Source: Carallia brachiata (Eukaryota; Streptophyta; Magnoliopsida; Malpighiales; Rhizophoraceae). Taken from it: 64,000 nt of DNA. The notes beneath the pieces are model-generated. The model was not told the origin of the DNA, did no database searches, and saw nothing but the letters and a program-made list of their open reading frames with translations. The translations under genes and the position numbers were made by a program. Shown piece by piece: positions 11,271 to 27,176 of this stretch. Every line of letters starts with the position of its first letter. Position 1 is the first letter of the stretch. The stretch lies in assembly GCA_021464245.1 (NCBI GenBank), contig JADCRB010000072.1:1882055-1946054 (forward strand), read 5' to 3'.

Positions 11271-14200
11271 ATGGCAGAGAAACATATCTCTACCACAGCA
11301 CGTACAGTCACGGCTGCTGCAAAAGGAGCACGGCCGGCGGCGGCGGCGGCGGCACGGCCCACCATAACTCTGCCACCGAGGCCGTCCATGGACACCCTTT
11401 TCACTGGAGGGTTCAGTCCCGGGCCCATGACTCTGGTCTCTAGTTTCTTCTCTGACAGTTACCCTGACGGTTCCTTTTCCCACCTTCTTGCTATGGCCTC
11501 TCCAATCCCAAGACCGAACCTTTTCAATGAAAATTCAATACCCAATGGCACTTCTACTGCTACCCTTTCAGAAGTAGATGGGTCTGAGAAGAATAGCAAT
11601 GATGGGTTTAAACAAAGTAGGCCAATGAATTTGGTGGTGGCTCGGTCTCCTCTTTTGACTGTCCCTCCTGGGATGAGCCCTTCTGGTTTGCTTAACTCTC
11701 CTGGTTTCTTTTCTCCACAGGTGATTTTGCATTTTGATTTGGAATTTGTGTTTGCTGTTGGTTGGATATGATGTTTGGTTAACTTTTCATATGGGGAAGG
11801 TCAGGTTTGTCTCATTGCTGTAATTTTGGAAGTGGATGTGTGGACTTATGGGGAGGGTTTATTTGTTAGAAGGAAAACTAATGAATTAACATAGAGAAGT
11901 GTCGGTTTGTAATCAATGTTGTGAAAATCAAAGTCTAAAGCGAGAATAAACCAGAAATCATAAAGTAAATGTGTATGTTCTTTCCATTTACTTGCTGCCT
12001 TAACCATTCTAGATCTAAGTTAGACTTCTTCAATCGTTGGCACGGTTGACCTTCTAATATTGTAGATAGAATTTTATGGTTAATGAACTTTGGTTTATCC
12101 CGAGACTGTGATGAGGTCGAAGTGCTTGATTTTTCATCCGTGGTCAAAGGTTGTTCTGGCTCAATGATTTCGTCAAGATTGAAAGTCTGCTCATGATTTA
12201 TGTTGCTTATATATAATGTAAAAGTCACTGAAATATGAATCTGGTTTTCAAATCTGGTTGAAACGCATGCATAGTAGCAATCCCAGAGACAGAATCGGCT
12301 GACTCTTGTAATTTGTTTTCTGTTACCTGGGAAAAAGTAATGGATGCTTGAATTATGGTTGTATGCGCCTTATGTGTCAAGGTGGTGCTTGGCACTTCAC
12401 GGTGAAGCAGTAAGTTGTGGCAGGTAGTTACATCTTTGCTCCTTTATATCCGCAGAGCCCCTTTGGAATGTCCCATCAGCAAGCCTTGGCACAGGTTACA
12501 GCTCAAGCTGCACTAGCTGCCCAGTCTCAGATGCATATGCAAGCTCACTATCAACCTTCTTCAGTTACGGCTCCAAATGAATTACCGACACAACATCCAT
12601 TCTATCCTGCTGGTGAAGTTGCACACCAGCAGATGCCACCCTCGACCTCACAGCCTCAAAATACTGCGACGGAGCCGTCAGAGGTCTCACATTCTGATAG
12701 AAAATACCAAACTGCTCTTGCCGTTGATAAGCCCAGCAATGATGGCTACAACTGGCGCAAATATGGACAGAAGCCAATTAAGGGGAGTGAGTATCCACGA
12801 AGCTACTACAAATGTACACATCCAAAATGCCCTGTGAAAAAGAAGGTCGAGCGCTCCAGTGATGGTCAAATAACTGAAATCATCTACAAAGGCCAGCACA
12901 ACCATGAGCTTCCTCAACCAAACAAGCGTGCAAAGGACAGTGGTGATCCAAATGGCAGTATAAATTCTCAGGCTAAGCCTGAACTTGGTTCTCAGGCACA
13001 TGCTGCTAGCATAAACAAGTTGAGTGAGGCAGTACCAATTATTACTTCAGTGGTGGCTGGAAGGGATCAGGAATCTATTCAAGCAGATCCAACAGAAATA
13101 CCTGGATCAAGTGACAGTGAGGAAGCAGGTGATGCAGCGACCAGAGAAGATGTGGCAGATGATGATATCCCAAACCCAAAGAGAAGGCAAGTTCAAAATC
13201 TGTTTTTGCTTGCTGTCATTGAGAGTTCTCTTCCTGCCCCCCTCCCCCACACACCCCCCCCCCACCCCCCCCCCCCCAAAAAAAAAATTTTTCTTTTCTT
13301 TTCTTTTCTTTTTTTCCATGGTTTGAAAGTAGTTTTTCGGGTACAGGCATACAGATGTTGGGGCATCTGAGGTAGCTGTACCGCACAAGACAGTCACAGA
13401 ACCAAAAATCATTGTGCAAACAAGAAGTGAAGTTGATCTTTTAGACGATGGTTACAGGTGGCGCAAGTATGGACAGAAGGTGGTGAAAGGGAATCCTCAT
13501 CCAAGGTGGCTATGGCTAACTTTTCCTTCTCTATTTCCTGTATTTTTCTTGAACGTCCAGTGAATTCTGGGGTTGGTTTCCTGGACATAGAAATGCATGT
13601 TACATTGCAAAAATACAAAACTAGATCCCTCTTTCTTTCTTCCTTTATACTAGAATTGCTTAGGGGTTTTCTACTGTTCTTCTAGTTCGCTCTCTTTGGG
13701 ATAAAAGAGTTGCACTTTTGATGAAATTCTAAATTTGGAATGACTTCAACATACTAGAACCTTGTTCAGGAAATTAAAAAACGTTTTTAGAACCTAGCAA
13801 AGCATTTTTCTATGACTAGTTGGTTGTCTGATCAGCATTGGGGAACTTCCGCCTATTGAGCTTTGAGTTCTACTTTTATCAAGGACACTCTCTCTTGGAT
13901 ACAATATCACTAAACCCATTAATGAGGCTGTTCCTTGCCTTTTAATTCAACAATATAGTATAAATCCAAGTTGCTCTTTGGGTGTCAAAAAATTTCCAGC
14001 TGCTTTTTAAACTCAGTTTATTAACTAATGGTTTAAAAGTTTAGTAATGGAGAGGGAGAGACATGCAACCTTTGATTAATTTCCCTTGCCCATTCACTCC
14101 ACTTGACTAATGAACATACCAAATTGCAAGTGTGGCTTTTTGAATGCTGCTCCTGCTCTATGAAAACCCCTTGTTGATTGGTGTTAGGCCTTCGTGTTCC

Positions 14201-14790
14201 AGCAACTATCTAGGTCCCTGCAGTTGGTTCCATAACTGTCGTCTTCTTTTCTCTGGATAGACATATCTGTATTCAACTTGGAAAAAATTGCTCAGAGCTG
14301 TTGCTGCAATTATTATGGCAATCAAAACGTGGCAAACCTTGTTTCTCTGTTTCTATTTTCCTACTGTTGCACAATTTATGTTTTCTGGGCTTCTGTTTTA
14401 ACTGTCGCCAATATCAACACAATCATGTAGATATGTATGTATAAATAGATCGACACAAACACACATTTTCCATGGTTCTGATGCACAAAGTATATGGGCA
14501 GGAGCTACTACAAATGTACTAGTGCTGGATGCAATGTCCGTAAACATGTTGAGAGAGCTGCAGCAGACCCCAAAGCTGTCATAACTGCATACGAGGGAAA
14601 ACATAATCACAATGTCCCAGCAGGAAGAAACAGTAGCCATGCCATGGCTAACAATAATGCACCAGCACCGCACTCAAATCCACAAACGGTTGTAGCTGAG
14701 AAGCATCCCATGCTTGAAGGAATGGACTTTGGAAACAATGATCAAAGACCAATACTTCTACGCCTGAAAGAAGAGGAAATCGCAGTTTAA
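11271..14790 (+). CDS. Group I WRKY transcription factor, WRKY3/WRKY4 type (4 exons, 542 aa)
   Basis: Exons 11271-11720, 12456-13186, 13347-13505 and 14502-14790 join to 1629 nt. The N-terminus ([55 protein letters not shown]) is the conserved head of WRKY3/4 proteins. The first WRKY domain has [20 protein letters not shown] with a C-x4-C...H-x-H zinc finger. The second has [21 protein letters not shown]-x4-C...H-x-H, and the conserved intron between PR and SYYK. The protein ends in RLRLKEE-like [11 protein letters not shown]. It is a nuclear W-box-binding regulator, in the family linked to defence and senescence. Intron 2 begins GCAAGT, the standard GC-donor consensus, so it is a GC-AG intron; it contains long C, A and T runs. 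The start is the ATG giving MAEK. Confidence 0.95.
13236..13318. repeat. Homopolymer cluster inside WRKY intron 2
   Basis: Runs of C broken by A or CA, then A9, then TTTTC repeats, all within the 160-bp GC-AG intron. Such runs are prone to length error. Confidence 0.8.
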
Positions 14791-15708
14791 AGTTCTTTTG
14801 TCGCTTTTTGCTAGAAAACCAGAAGGATCTCTCCAGCTAATTGATATGGTACAGTGGCTGAAACATGAGAAAGAAGGGATTAGCTTGGGAGTCAGGAGAG
14901 TTAGAGATAATGGCTTTTTTTTTTTTTTTTAATGTTTTTGAAACCGAATTACTAAAATGTATTCTTGCTTGTTTGGGATGAAATATGGATTAGGTGTAGT
15001 TGCTTATGTGTTGCATTTTTTATGGGAAAATGCTGGTTTTGCTGCACATTGTTAGGCAATGTGCCATAATAGTGATAACTGTAAATGACTCTTTACAGTG
15101 AAGTGGAATGAAAATTACTAATATTTGGCTGTAATTATGACTGTTTTTGTCATTAATTTTTCTGGATTTTAGAAACTTCACCAGTATTCCATTCTGACCG
15201 TGCACATGACAGGCAATGACAACGCTCTTCCATGACCAATCCAAGAACAAAGTGTTTCTTGCCTCATTGCCTTCAGCCGCCCTATTTCTCACCTCAGAAT
15301 GCTATATGTTTATCCGACGATTAAGCCAAATAATTTCTTTACCTCCGCAGCGGAGGGCTGGCAGTTGCAAGGTTCTTGGAAGGGCCGGTCCGGTTCTGGT
15401 TTGAATCAAGACTGTTTCAAACAGCTCCCGATTCATTTTTGGTTTGGATCCAGTTCTGTTCGCAAACCAGAATGTTTCAGTCGTGTTGTGTTTCAGTCAT
15501 GTTATGTTTTAGCAGGTTCTGCTTTATGTACCAGAATAAGCCACCAAATGGGTATCTTCAAATCTTATTAAAGAGATTAATGAGTGTATAATTAGTTATG
15601 TTCCCCTCAGATAAGTTGGCCAACCCATGTACAAGCCTGCAAGCATCACTCCAAATATGTACAATCGTCTTCTATAACCAATCTCGCGCACCTACAATCT
15701 ACCTCTTC
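14791..15708. other. WRKY 3' flank and intergenic region
   Basis: 3' UTR of the WRKY gene followed by sequence with no recognised gene. The last eight bases (15701-15708, ACCTCTTC) are the left target duplication of the MITE. Confidence 0.45.
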
Positions 15709-16173
15709 CACTGTTGTCGGAATCGGACCGGACCGGACCGGTGGATCGGACCGGTTGAACCGAGAATCGGCCGGTGGTCCGGGCCGATTTTGATAAATTT
15801 CAAAAGTTGACTCGGACTGGTCAAAATCGAAAAAAATCAATTAAGAACTGGTCAAAATCGATAAAAATCGATGAAAACCGAACCGGTTGGATAAATCCAA
15901 TAAAATTAAAAAATTCATAAATTATAATTTGACCCCAAATATCATTTAAATTATAATTTAAACATTAACTTTAATTTAAAAATTCAATTTTATCCTTAAA
16001 ATTAAAAAAATTAATATTTAATCACTATTTATAACTATTATTTTTATAATTATTTTTATACACATATACATTATTAAATACCAGTTCAAATACCGATTCG
16101 ACCGGTTCAACCGATTGAATCTTGACCCACTAATGTTTTCAGTTCGATGACCGGTCCGATTCTGACAACCTTG
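15709..16173. mobile_element. Non-autonomous hAT-type MITE (465 bp)
   Basis: The left end starts CACTGTTGTCGGAATCGGAC and the right end, reversed, starts CAAGGTTGTCAGAATCGGAC: terminal inverted repeats differing at three of the first 20 positions. An 8-bp flank occurs on both sides (ACCTCTTC at 15701-15708, ACCTCTCC at 16174-16181; seven of eight match), the target duplication length of hAT elements. The interior carries many ACCGG motifs near the ends and an AT-rich core without coding capacity. Confidence 0.75.
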
Positions 16174-16181
16174 ACCTCTCC

Positions 16182-16774
16182 ACAGAAAAAAAAAAAAAAA
16201 TCTTTTTACATAAAAAGCCAGTGCTAAAAACTCCATTCAACCAGAATTCAAAGAAGGTTCTCAATTTATTATTTTCCTGATCAGAACAGTTGTCCTCATG
16301 AACCCCATTCCCCCCAACCCCCGCAGGACAAGAACAAATACATTTTTTTTTACCAAGAAATTGCTCAAATACACTGCCAATGAATTTTTTTTTTCTGCTT
16401 CTTCTTTCCAAATTTTCGGCTTATGAACATGAAATTTCTTCTGTTAAAAGTCCTAAACCCAGATTCCATTCAAGTCTCAACTCTCAGGAGAACCCCACAA
16501 TGTAGTATTATTCACATCAATTTGGCTAATTGTTGTGAACATAATTTTCCAAAAAAAGATTGCTTCTTTGAGAAAATCCTTCTTTATTCCATTTAACTTC
16601 AATTTTACAGAAGCAAACATGCAAATTTCAGAGTAACAAAAATTGAAAATCAACAGATTTAAAAAAAAAATTTTAAAAAAAACAAAGAAGAAGAAGAAAA
16701 ATCAAAACTTGAAAAAATTTAAAAGAAATGGAAAACAGAAAATAGAAAAAAAAAAAGAAAAAAAGAAAGAAGGA
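16182..16774. other. Intergenic, homopolymer-rich
   Basis: Contains A/T runs near 16184, 16345, 16387 and 16660-16770. The last is A-rich on the plus strand and forms the T-rich 3' flank of the minus-strand RNA gene. No gene recognised. Confidence 0.45.
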
Positions 16775-16955
16775 TGATGTAGGGCAAATCCCCTCGCTTT
16801 GGCTGCAGAAACTGGAGCAGCAAAGCGGCCATGGAGTCCCCTTATTGTGCGCCCATCGCACTAACGTGCGCCACAACAAAACAAAAAACCCTCTCTCCGT
16901 GGAATACCACGCCACCCCTTCCTCAAGAGGGAAGCGCTCGGCCTTGGGCGCCGTC
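16775..16955 (-). ncRNA. Candidate H/ACA-type snoRNA
   Basis: Read on the minus strand, the RNA would start about 35 bases after a TATA box, at a GCGCCC (16946-16951) that pairs perfectly with GGGCGC (16849-16854) and closes a 5' domain. ACAATA (16843-16848), an exact ANANNA H box, follows at once. A second hairpin comes next: outer stem AGGG/CCCT, a pocket, and a long inner stem GCTTTG-CTGC / GCAG-C-CAAAGC. From the base of that inner stem to an ACA (16778-16780) there are 15 bases, the spacing expected of H/ACA guide RNAs, and three bases follow the ACA. The 5' domain is unusually long and holds several small hairpins, among them CGCAC-GTTA-GTGCG. No alignment was possible, so the class is inferred from structure; target unknown. 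Confidence 0.5.
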
Positions 16956-16980
16956 TCTGAATCCGGCTGCTCCCCTCTTC

Positions 16981-17143
16981 ATTTATACCTGCGATTGACG
17001 CTCCTGGAAACCCACAATCAAACCCTAGTTCCTATTTCCTATTTTGCCCTTCCTTCTTTCTCTTATTTACCTTTTCCCCACTCTGTTTGGGCCTTCACCT
17101 TAACTAATTTGAAATTTTATCTGGCCTGACCCGGCCCGGCCCA
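16981..17143 (-). promoter_or_regulatory. TATA, telo-box and site II promoter for the candidate snoRNA
   Basis: On the minus strand TATAAAT lies at 16981-16987. Upstream of it are a telo-box (AAACCCTAG on the plus strand, 17020-17028) and two TGGGCC/GGCCCA site II motifs (17088-17093 and 17138-17143). Telo-box plus site II is the known signature of plant ribosomal-protein and snoRNA promoters. No protein gene lies at the right distance downstream. Confidence 0.5.
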
Positions 17144-17371
17144 CCAATATCATGTCCCCGGCAAAGGTTCCATTAATTTTCAACTGCTCATTACTAAAAC
17201 CCATTTGGCCGAGCAGTCTATTACATTAGCTTTTAGATTTTATATTTGATGTTGAACATTTATTCAACTGGTCGAAGAGGGGCGTTTCTCGATCAACAAG
17301 TAAGGGGCCTAAATCCTACATAATATCATTTTTTCCTCTCCAAATACTTAATAAAGCTCTTTGTAGACCAA

Positions 17372-17391
17372 ACATATATATATATATATAT
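17372..17391. repeat. AT microsatellite
   Basis: About ten AT units followed by a T run, in the intergenic space between the snoRNA promoter and a SINE. Confidence 0.85.
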
Positions 17392-17460
17392 ATTTTTTTT
17401 TTGGTTGCATTTTACACATAAGTTTTGCACAAACACACCACCACTAATATGATGGTATGA

Positions 17461-17600
17461 GAGGACTGGCCTAGTTCAAGTAATGGGATATGTGTTCTCT
17501 CACCAAACTAGACGGGAGTTCGAACCCGACTAGTAGTCATATTTCATACTTCGGATGACCAATTGTAGGCTTCCTGTCATTAAACTGCAGACAACAAAAA
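17461..17600 (+). mobile_element. tRNA-type SINE (140 bp)
   Basis: An A-box TGGCCTAGTTCAAG sits near 17468 and a B-box GAGTTCGAACCC near 17517, 40-50 bp apart as in tRNA-derived promoters, followed by a short body and an A-rich end. The element is flanked by 12-bp direct repeats ATGATGGTATGA (17449-17460) and ATGATGGTACGA (17601-17612), one mismatch, which are credible target duplications. Confidence 0.7.
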
Positions 17601-17845
17601 ATGATGGTACGAAGTCTCAATACACCTTTTCAGTACAGTTTGGGGGAGGAAAAAAGTATCCTGTGCACTTGATCAAATCATAATTGATTACATAATAGAT
17701 TTTGGGCAACTGGGATTCTTTTATTTATTTTAAAAAAAATGTTTAATCTCTTCCCTCTGATTGATTCAATTATTGACATTCCAAGGAGTTGAATGCTTGG
17801 AAATACATGTATCATATGATCCTGTAAGGGTGACATGGGTTATCA

Positions 17846-21559
<3,714 letters not shown>

Positions 21560-23200
21560 TTAGGCAATTAATTAGTCCTGCCAACAACCAAAAAAAGTTA
21601 ACATATTTCCTTATGAATATCAGCAAAGAAGTAAAGCAAATGTCTAATGTCATGCCCACTCATTCCCTTGAAACTGTGGAAGCGACCAATAACTATACTA
21701 CGTCAACAAGCAGAAGTTAAATAGTTCTAACTTCAGATATCTTAACAGATCAGGAAATGATATTGCGACAAACACACAGCAGAGCAGAGAATATACATCT
21801 TTGAGTAAAACCGTTGACTGTTAAATTATCCAGCATCAATAACTTCAGGAATAACTCCAATTTCAAAGTCACGAGTTTATAAAAACGATGTTTCTAGTCA
21901 AGCACAGCAAAAACCACTTATTTTTTTATCCCATAAATCCCCTAATATTTTCAAATTCCCAGGCTGAAATGTTTCCTCTCGAGGAAACCCTTTAATTTGC
22001 TGATCCCCAGAAAATGTAGTTGAAATTGCCAAGAACCGCGATCAAATAGACTAGGCGTAACAAGGAAAACAAGTAATGATATAATGCCAAACAAGTTATA
22101 CACAATAAAGCAAATTAGCAAGACATGGCTCCCATTGGCATCATAATTTGCTGGATCACCGATATCAGGTTGTATTCATTAGCTTGTCGTTTGATTTTTG
22201 AGCTCTGAAAAATTGAAAGCAGAAAACAAGCTAAAGCTGGGCCAAAGTACCTTGCTTTGTTTCAGACCGTTAGAGAGAGAGATCTTCTGGTGGCCTCCAA
22301 TTCCGCACCTGTTTCACATTTAGATAAAAAAACTATAAATGAAACGAGAGGCAAAATGTGGCAGAGGGTTTCCATCCAATGAGGTGCACACGAGGACAAA
22401 AACAAGTAGAATGGAAGATCAAATGAAAAACAAGTCAAAATCAAAAGAAAATGAATAAGGACGAAAATGACAGAAATAAAAGGGAATCAAAACAAACGGC
22501 AAGAAGATGAACCCCCAAATAATTTTGATTCCTCAACATTCAATAGATTAACATTCCCTCTCACCTCCATAGCCACGCCACCACGACTTAGAAAAGGAGA
22601 AGAGTCGAAATCTGTCTTAAGCCACATTACAATATGAAGCACAAGGTTCATAAAAAATATAAAAAAAGAAGAAAAAGACTAGAATTCCCAAATCTTTATG
22701 TTCTCAACAAAAAAAAAAGAAAAGCATGGATACATACAATGCTTATATGATATAAAGGTGAAAACTTGACAAATACAAAATGTGAAACCAATTAGGAAAT
22801 AACATAAAAACTTAAAACCCATTTGCAGACAAATTTCAAAAACAAAAGAAAGTTGCCTGCTTTGCGTAGTAATCGCATGATTGAACATTTTGCTTCGAAC
22901 CCAAATCGAAAAGAAAACAAAAAAGAATAAACAAAGAACAATTACAAAAAAAGCAAGTGAAACAGGAGATGGCGTGCATAGGCTTCCAACCTCCTGAAGA
23001 AGAAAGATCAAAAAAAGAGAAAGGCCTGAGCTTTGCAGCAAGCAAGAACCTCGAGCCTTCCCTCCGAGAAAACAGAACACCCAAATGAGAGACAGAAACG
23101 GAGGAAATAAAGGCTAGATAGATTATGGGGTCTTGGCAATGGCGAGGTGGGTGGGTCCGACAATGTCGGATCCTGGTGCAATTGCCAACTCCACATAACT
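21560..23200 (-). other. 5' leader, leader intron and promoter of the EDR2-like gene
   Basis: An acceptor (GGCAG) about 15 bp before the ATG shows that the 5' UTR is spliced. The upstream leader exon probably lies in the less AT-rich segment around 22980-23190 on the minus strand. I cannot fix its ends. No other gene was recognised here. Confidence 0.4.
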
Positions 23201-26200
23201 ATTTTTTTGCAAAAAAAAAGAAAGAAGAAAAAGATAGAGAAAAAAAAAAAAAACTAAAATAGTCTGCTGCTTTCTCTCATTAAATATAGGTTGGGACTTT
23301 TTGGAGTCTTTATTTATAGTAGTTTCAACCCAAAAATAAAATATTATTCTTCTTCTTCCTCTTCTTTTTTTTTTTTTTTTTTCCAAGAAGATACAGATAG
23401 GGTGGTTTTGTGCTATAAAATTCGCTGCCGCGGCGGCTCTTCATTGTTCCGTTACTTGTTGGTTTTGTCTGTTGTCCTATTGCCACCTCAGCAGTAGGCA
23501 GAAGCTCTATTTATGTGATTTTTTTTAATTTATTTTTTTAATTGCTAGTTCGGAAATATTTTGAGAAAAAAGAAAAACTTTACAGACATATAATTTTGTT
23601 ATATGAAATAATTATATTATGATAAATATTATATTTTATATAATTATAAAGATAAAATATATAATAAAAAAATAATTATTTGTTATTTATATTTTATTAT
23701 TATTATTATATAAAATATATTAATTATTATAATATAATTATAATACGACGATTTTTAACGTATAAAAAGTGAAACCCGGGAAAAAGTGAGAAAAAAAAAA
23801 GGTTGGGAAATCAAGAGATTTAGTGCCCACTGACATCGGCATGAAGCAAAGACAATATTTGAAGTCTTAATTAGTTGCCTGACACGTGATCTTCTGCTGA
23901 TCTTCCGCAATCCATAAATTAATAGCTTCAAGTTGTTTTAATTAAGAGGGCTGATAATATGTTGGCAGATAGGAAGATCCCATACATTTTCAAATGTTGA
24001 CGCCCTGACCGCAATAATTCCTCCATGATAGCATTAATGGCAGTAATTTTAATAGGATATATACGCCATTAATGAAAAAATAAAAATATATGTAGAATAT
24101 TTCATAATATTTTTTTTAGGATAAAAATTTTATATTTTAAAAATAGATATTTAAATTTTTAATTATTAAAATATTTTAGAGGGATTAAAAAAATATTTCT
24201 ATTCGAGCTTATTTGTCCTAGAGACTAGCAGAGACATAAATTTTAGATCAAGATCAAACCAAAGATGGACCAAACAAATATTCGCCTTCGAGCTTACATC
24301 TGACCACTGAAACAAATTTTTGAGCGATATTAAACTAGAGATGGACCCAAATCTAAAGAGCACCAATCAATGAGCGATATTAAATATCATTGCAGATTTG
24401 CTTGACCACCAATCATTGTGGTCTAAGTGTTAAGTGTCGAATATTGTTAAAGTAAATATCTTGGATTTAAAAGCTATTAGAACGTTTGGTAGAGTTAAAC
24501 ATACTCCTCTCTTTTATAACACTGAATTATATTGTAACTATTCAGACAGTTCAGAGGTTACTCTGAGAATAGGAACAATATTCACTAACGAGATTGTAAG
24601 GCACTATCTCTATCTTCTCATTTTCTTTGGACAAAAAAAAAAAAAAAAGATTTGCTTGTATAGTCTTAACGTTATAGCATAACCACAAGGCCACAACAGA
24701 AAATTAGTAAACTGAATCTGATTCACAACTCAAATTATTCACGGTGACACATTAAAGAAAAAAAAAAAAAGAGGAAAATATCTTGGATGTAAATTTAAAA
24801 GGGCATTTGACAAATATGATTAGAAATTGTAACCTTGATCAACATGCGGTGTGGCACTTCGATTACACAATCATTGGTGGGGATGGCCAATCTAGAATTC
24901 GTAGTCATTGTGAATGGTGGAATTGCGTGATCGGGACATCTAAACAATTAGAGATTGATGAAAATTTTATGTTGCTTGTGTGGAAAGCACACTGTTCTTC
25001 TTCTTGTTGTGTTGTTGAATGTTGATGGGATTGAAGCGCATGCCTCATATTTCTAAGTGGTTAGGCCCCAATAGGTTTGTCCCATTTGCTAAGAGTCTCG
25101 CCGCAACTAACATAATAATTCCTAAATGACGAAAACTTCAATGGGAAGGACTTTGCTTAGTTAGGTCACTAAGCCATAAAGCAAAGCTGCTTTTAGAGCC
25201 ACCATTAATTTGGGATCTTTTTCAAAAGTCAGAAACATTTATGCAAGTCATTGCGTGCCTTTTGCAACTAAGGCTTACCTAATTAACACATTAATAGATT
25301 GTGCTTTTGCATGGGGCCACAGAAATTAAAACGATATTAAGGGCGCAAATCATATATGAATGAGTTGATTGGATTATGTAATTGTTCTTTTTAGTATTTC
25401 AATTTTCAATTTGTGCTATGCTTTTTTATATGTATGTATGTATCCTATGAGTTTTCCTGTTCTCTCCATAGGAACAAAAGCAAGGCTCTCCTTTTCTGTT
25501 GTAGCCATGAAAAACTTTTCAGGAAATGGAATTTATAGACAAAAGAGCGGGTCGGCTGGAGAGAGACAGAGATACAGATTGGTTTTTCCTCTGAAAAATG
25601 CATATGATGGTTTTTTTTTCTCTATTTTTCATAAAATGGAAAAGTTGAGACGTGCATTACAATCCCAAGAGAGAGCATTGCGGTTATGAAAAAGTTAAAA
25701 CATAGATAATTATGATATTTTTTGCGTTAAGTATGAACTAAAAATTTAACTTTACACTTGATTTTAACTATATTCGAACACTAATTTTTACATAAATTAG
25801 AATTTCTTATATCTAGTTGAATCACAAACAAACGGTGGTCACACGATACGTGTTTAACTAGGTTCAAATATTCCAAACACTGTCCAATTACCAGAACTAA
25901 CATGCTGCCGGAGGCAGACGACTTCAACCTTAGTTATAATAACGTCCAATAGCAGGAAAATATTTCAAGAAAACAGTAAAAAGTGGGGCCAAGTTGACCA
26001 TATGTCCAAGGCAGCTTCAAAGGGCGTGAATGGCGAGGAATTTCCTGACGTTATTTAATAACAAGGTAATAATATGCTATTTCATTAACAAAAATTAAAT
26101 ACACGACGACATGAAACCATGAAAAAATATGAAAATAAGTGGCATGTTGTTCATCAGACATATTTCGATTTGGATGCCATTTACAAGTCCGGTTCTTCTA

Positions 26201-26795
26201 TATACATATATACACTTTTAATATATAGTTCTTTTCTGTGGGTTGGGCTGTAGTGGTTTAACTTGTTTTGATTGCCGACGACGTACGTTAATTGCGTAGG
26301 AAAGAACTGACATGTAGCTATTGTAACTGTGTCCAATGTGTCATGATTTTCGGCCTCAAAACACTTTGCTGCTTTGTTTAGAATGCTTTTCTAATGCCAC
26401 CAACCAATGTGATAACTCTTTTGAGAGCAATAGAGTACCTTGCAGCGAAAAGAGCTTTGGCTACGGGATGGTTAAAATTATTATTATTATTATAAACTCT
26501 CTTGAGAGCAAGTTAATAATAAGCTAGTTTTAGAGGGTTACTCTGGGATTTCTCCTAATAATAATTAATAAAATAATAAGCTATTGTAAAAAAAAATATT
26601 ATTTTATTACTTATATATGAACGACATTGTTCCATGTGGTTGTTGACGAAAAAATTGATAACTGAATAACTACGCATGGCGTATGCTATTTCAATTTTTG
26701 AGAGTAATGTTCGCCTCCTGACAGTTCTCTTCTTTGGCGTGCAGCGATGAAAGCTTCATGGAAGAGCCTATGATAATGGGTGGCTTCCATTATTT
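23201..26795. other. Long intergenic region
   Basis: Mostly AT-rich, with an extremely AT-rich block at 23580-23760, poly-T and CTT repeats at 23340-23385 and poly-A runs near 24635 and 24760. Short frames such as 24783-25025 and 25369-25689 show no family features. Probably old, unrecognisable element remains. Confidence 0.4.
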
Positions 26796-27176
26796 TTGTT
26801 TGCACGCCCCATAATGGGTGGTGGTTCGGTGACTGTGGCTGAACTGCTAGCAATCAGAGAGACCCTTTGGGAAGCTTCATCATTAGTGCTATCACAAGTT
26901 TGTGTTGAATCAGACTGCCTTCTTGCCGTTCAAGCCATTCAAAACAGAGACGTTAAGTGGACTTCGGAGGGACAGTTAGCTGAAGATATTAGGACCCTTG
27001 CCACCAAGTTCCGAAGCTGTTCTTTTGCTCACATACAGCGGCGCTTCAATGGAGTAGCACACTCACTTGCTAATGTCGCTGTTACTGGGAATCATGAATC
27101 TCTTTCAACTGAATTTTGTTTAGATTACGTTAATGCACTTCTACAAGAAGATGTAACAAGGTCTCTCAAGGAATAA
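26796..27176 (+). pseudogene. RNase H-like (RVT_3) remnant of a non-LTR retrotransposon
   Basis: A 126-aa frame reads VTVAELLAIRETLWEAS, then VESDCLLAVQAIQNRD, then SFAHIQRRFNGVAHSLANVA. These are the AEL-A, ESD and H-R-x-N-x-AH-LA blocks of the RNase H-like domain found at the C-terminus of plant LINE-type polyproteins and in domesticated single-domain relatives. The first active-site Asp block is missing: the upstream sequence (about 26710-26795) is broken by stops. No reverse transcriptase precedes it, so it is a fragment, not a gene I would trust. Confidence 0.6.

Noticed and set aside
11031..11483. Minus-strand 150-aa frame across the WRKY leader and exon 1
   Set aside because: Shadow of the GC-rich first exon of the WRKY gene.
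16673..16915. Minus-strand 80-aa frame over the snoRNA candidate
   Set aside because: The second half is only Phe/Leu from poly-T sequence; the first half coincides with the paired RNA segments.
16845..17129. Plus-strand 94-aa frame over the snoRNA candidate and its promoter
   Set aside because: No domain features; it runs through a TATA box, telo-box and site II motif read on the other strand, and its composition follows the RNA stems.
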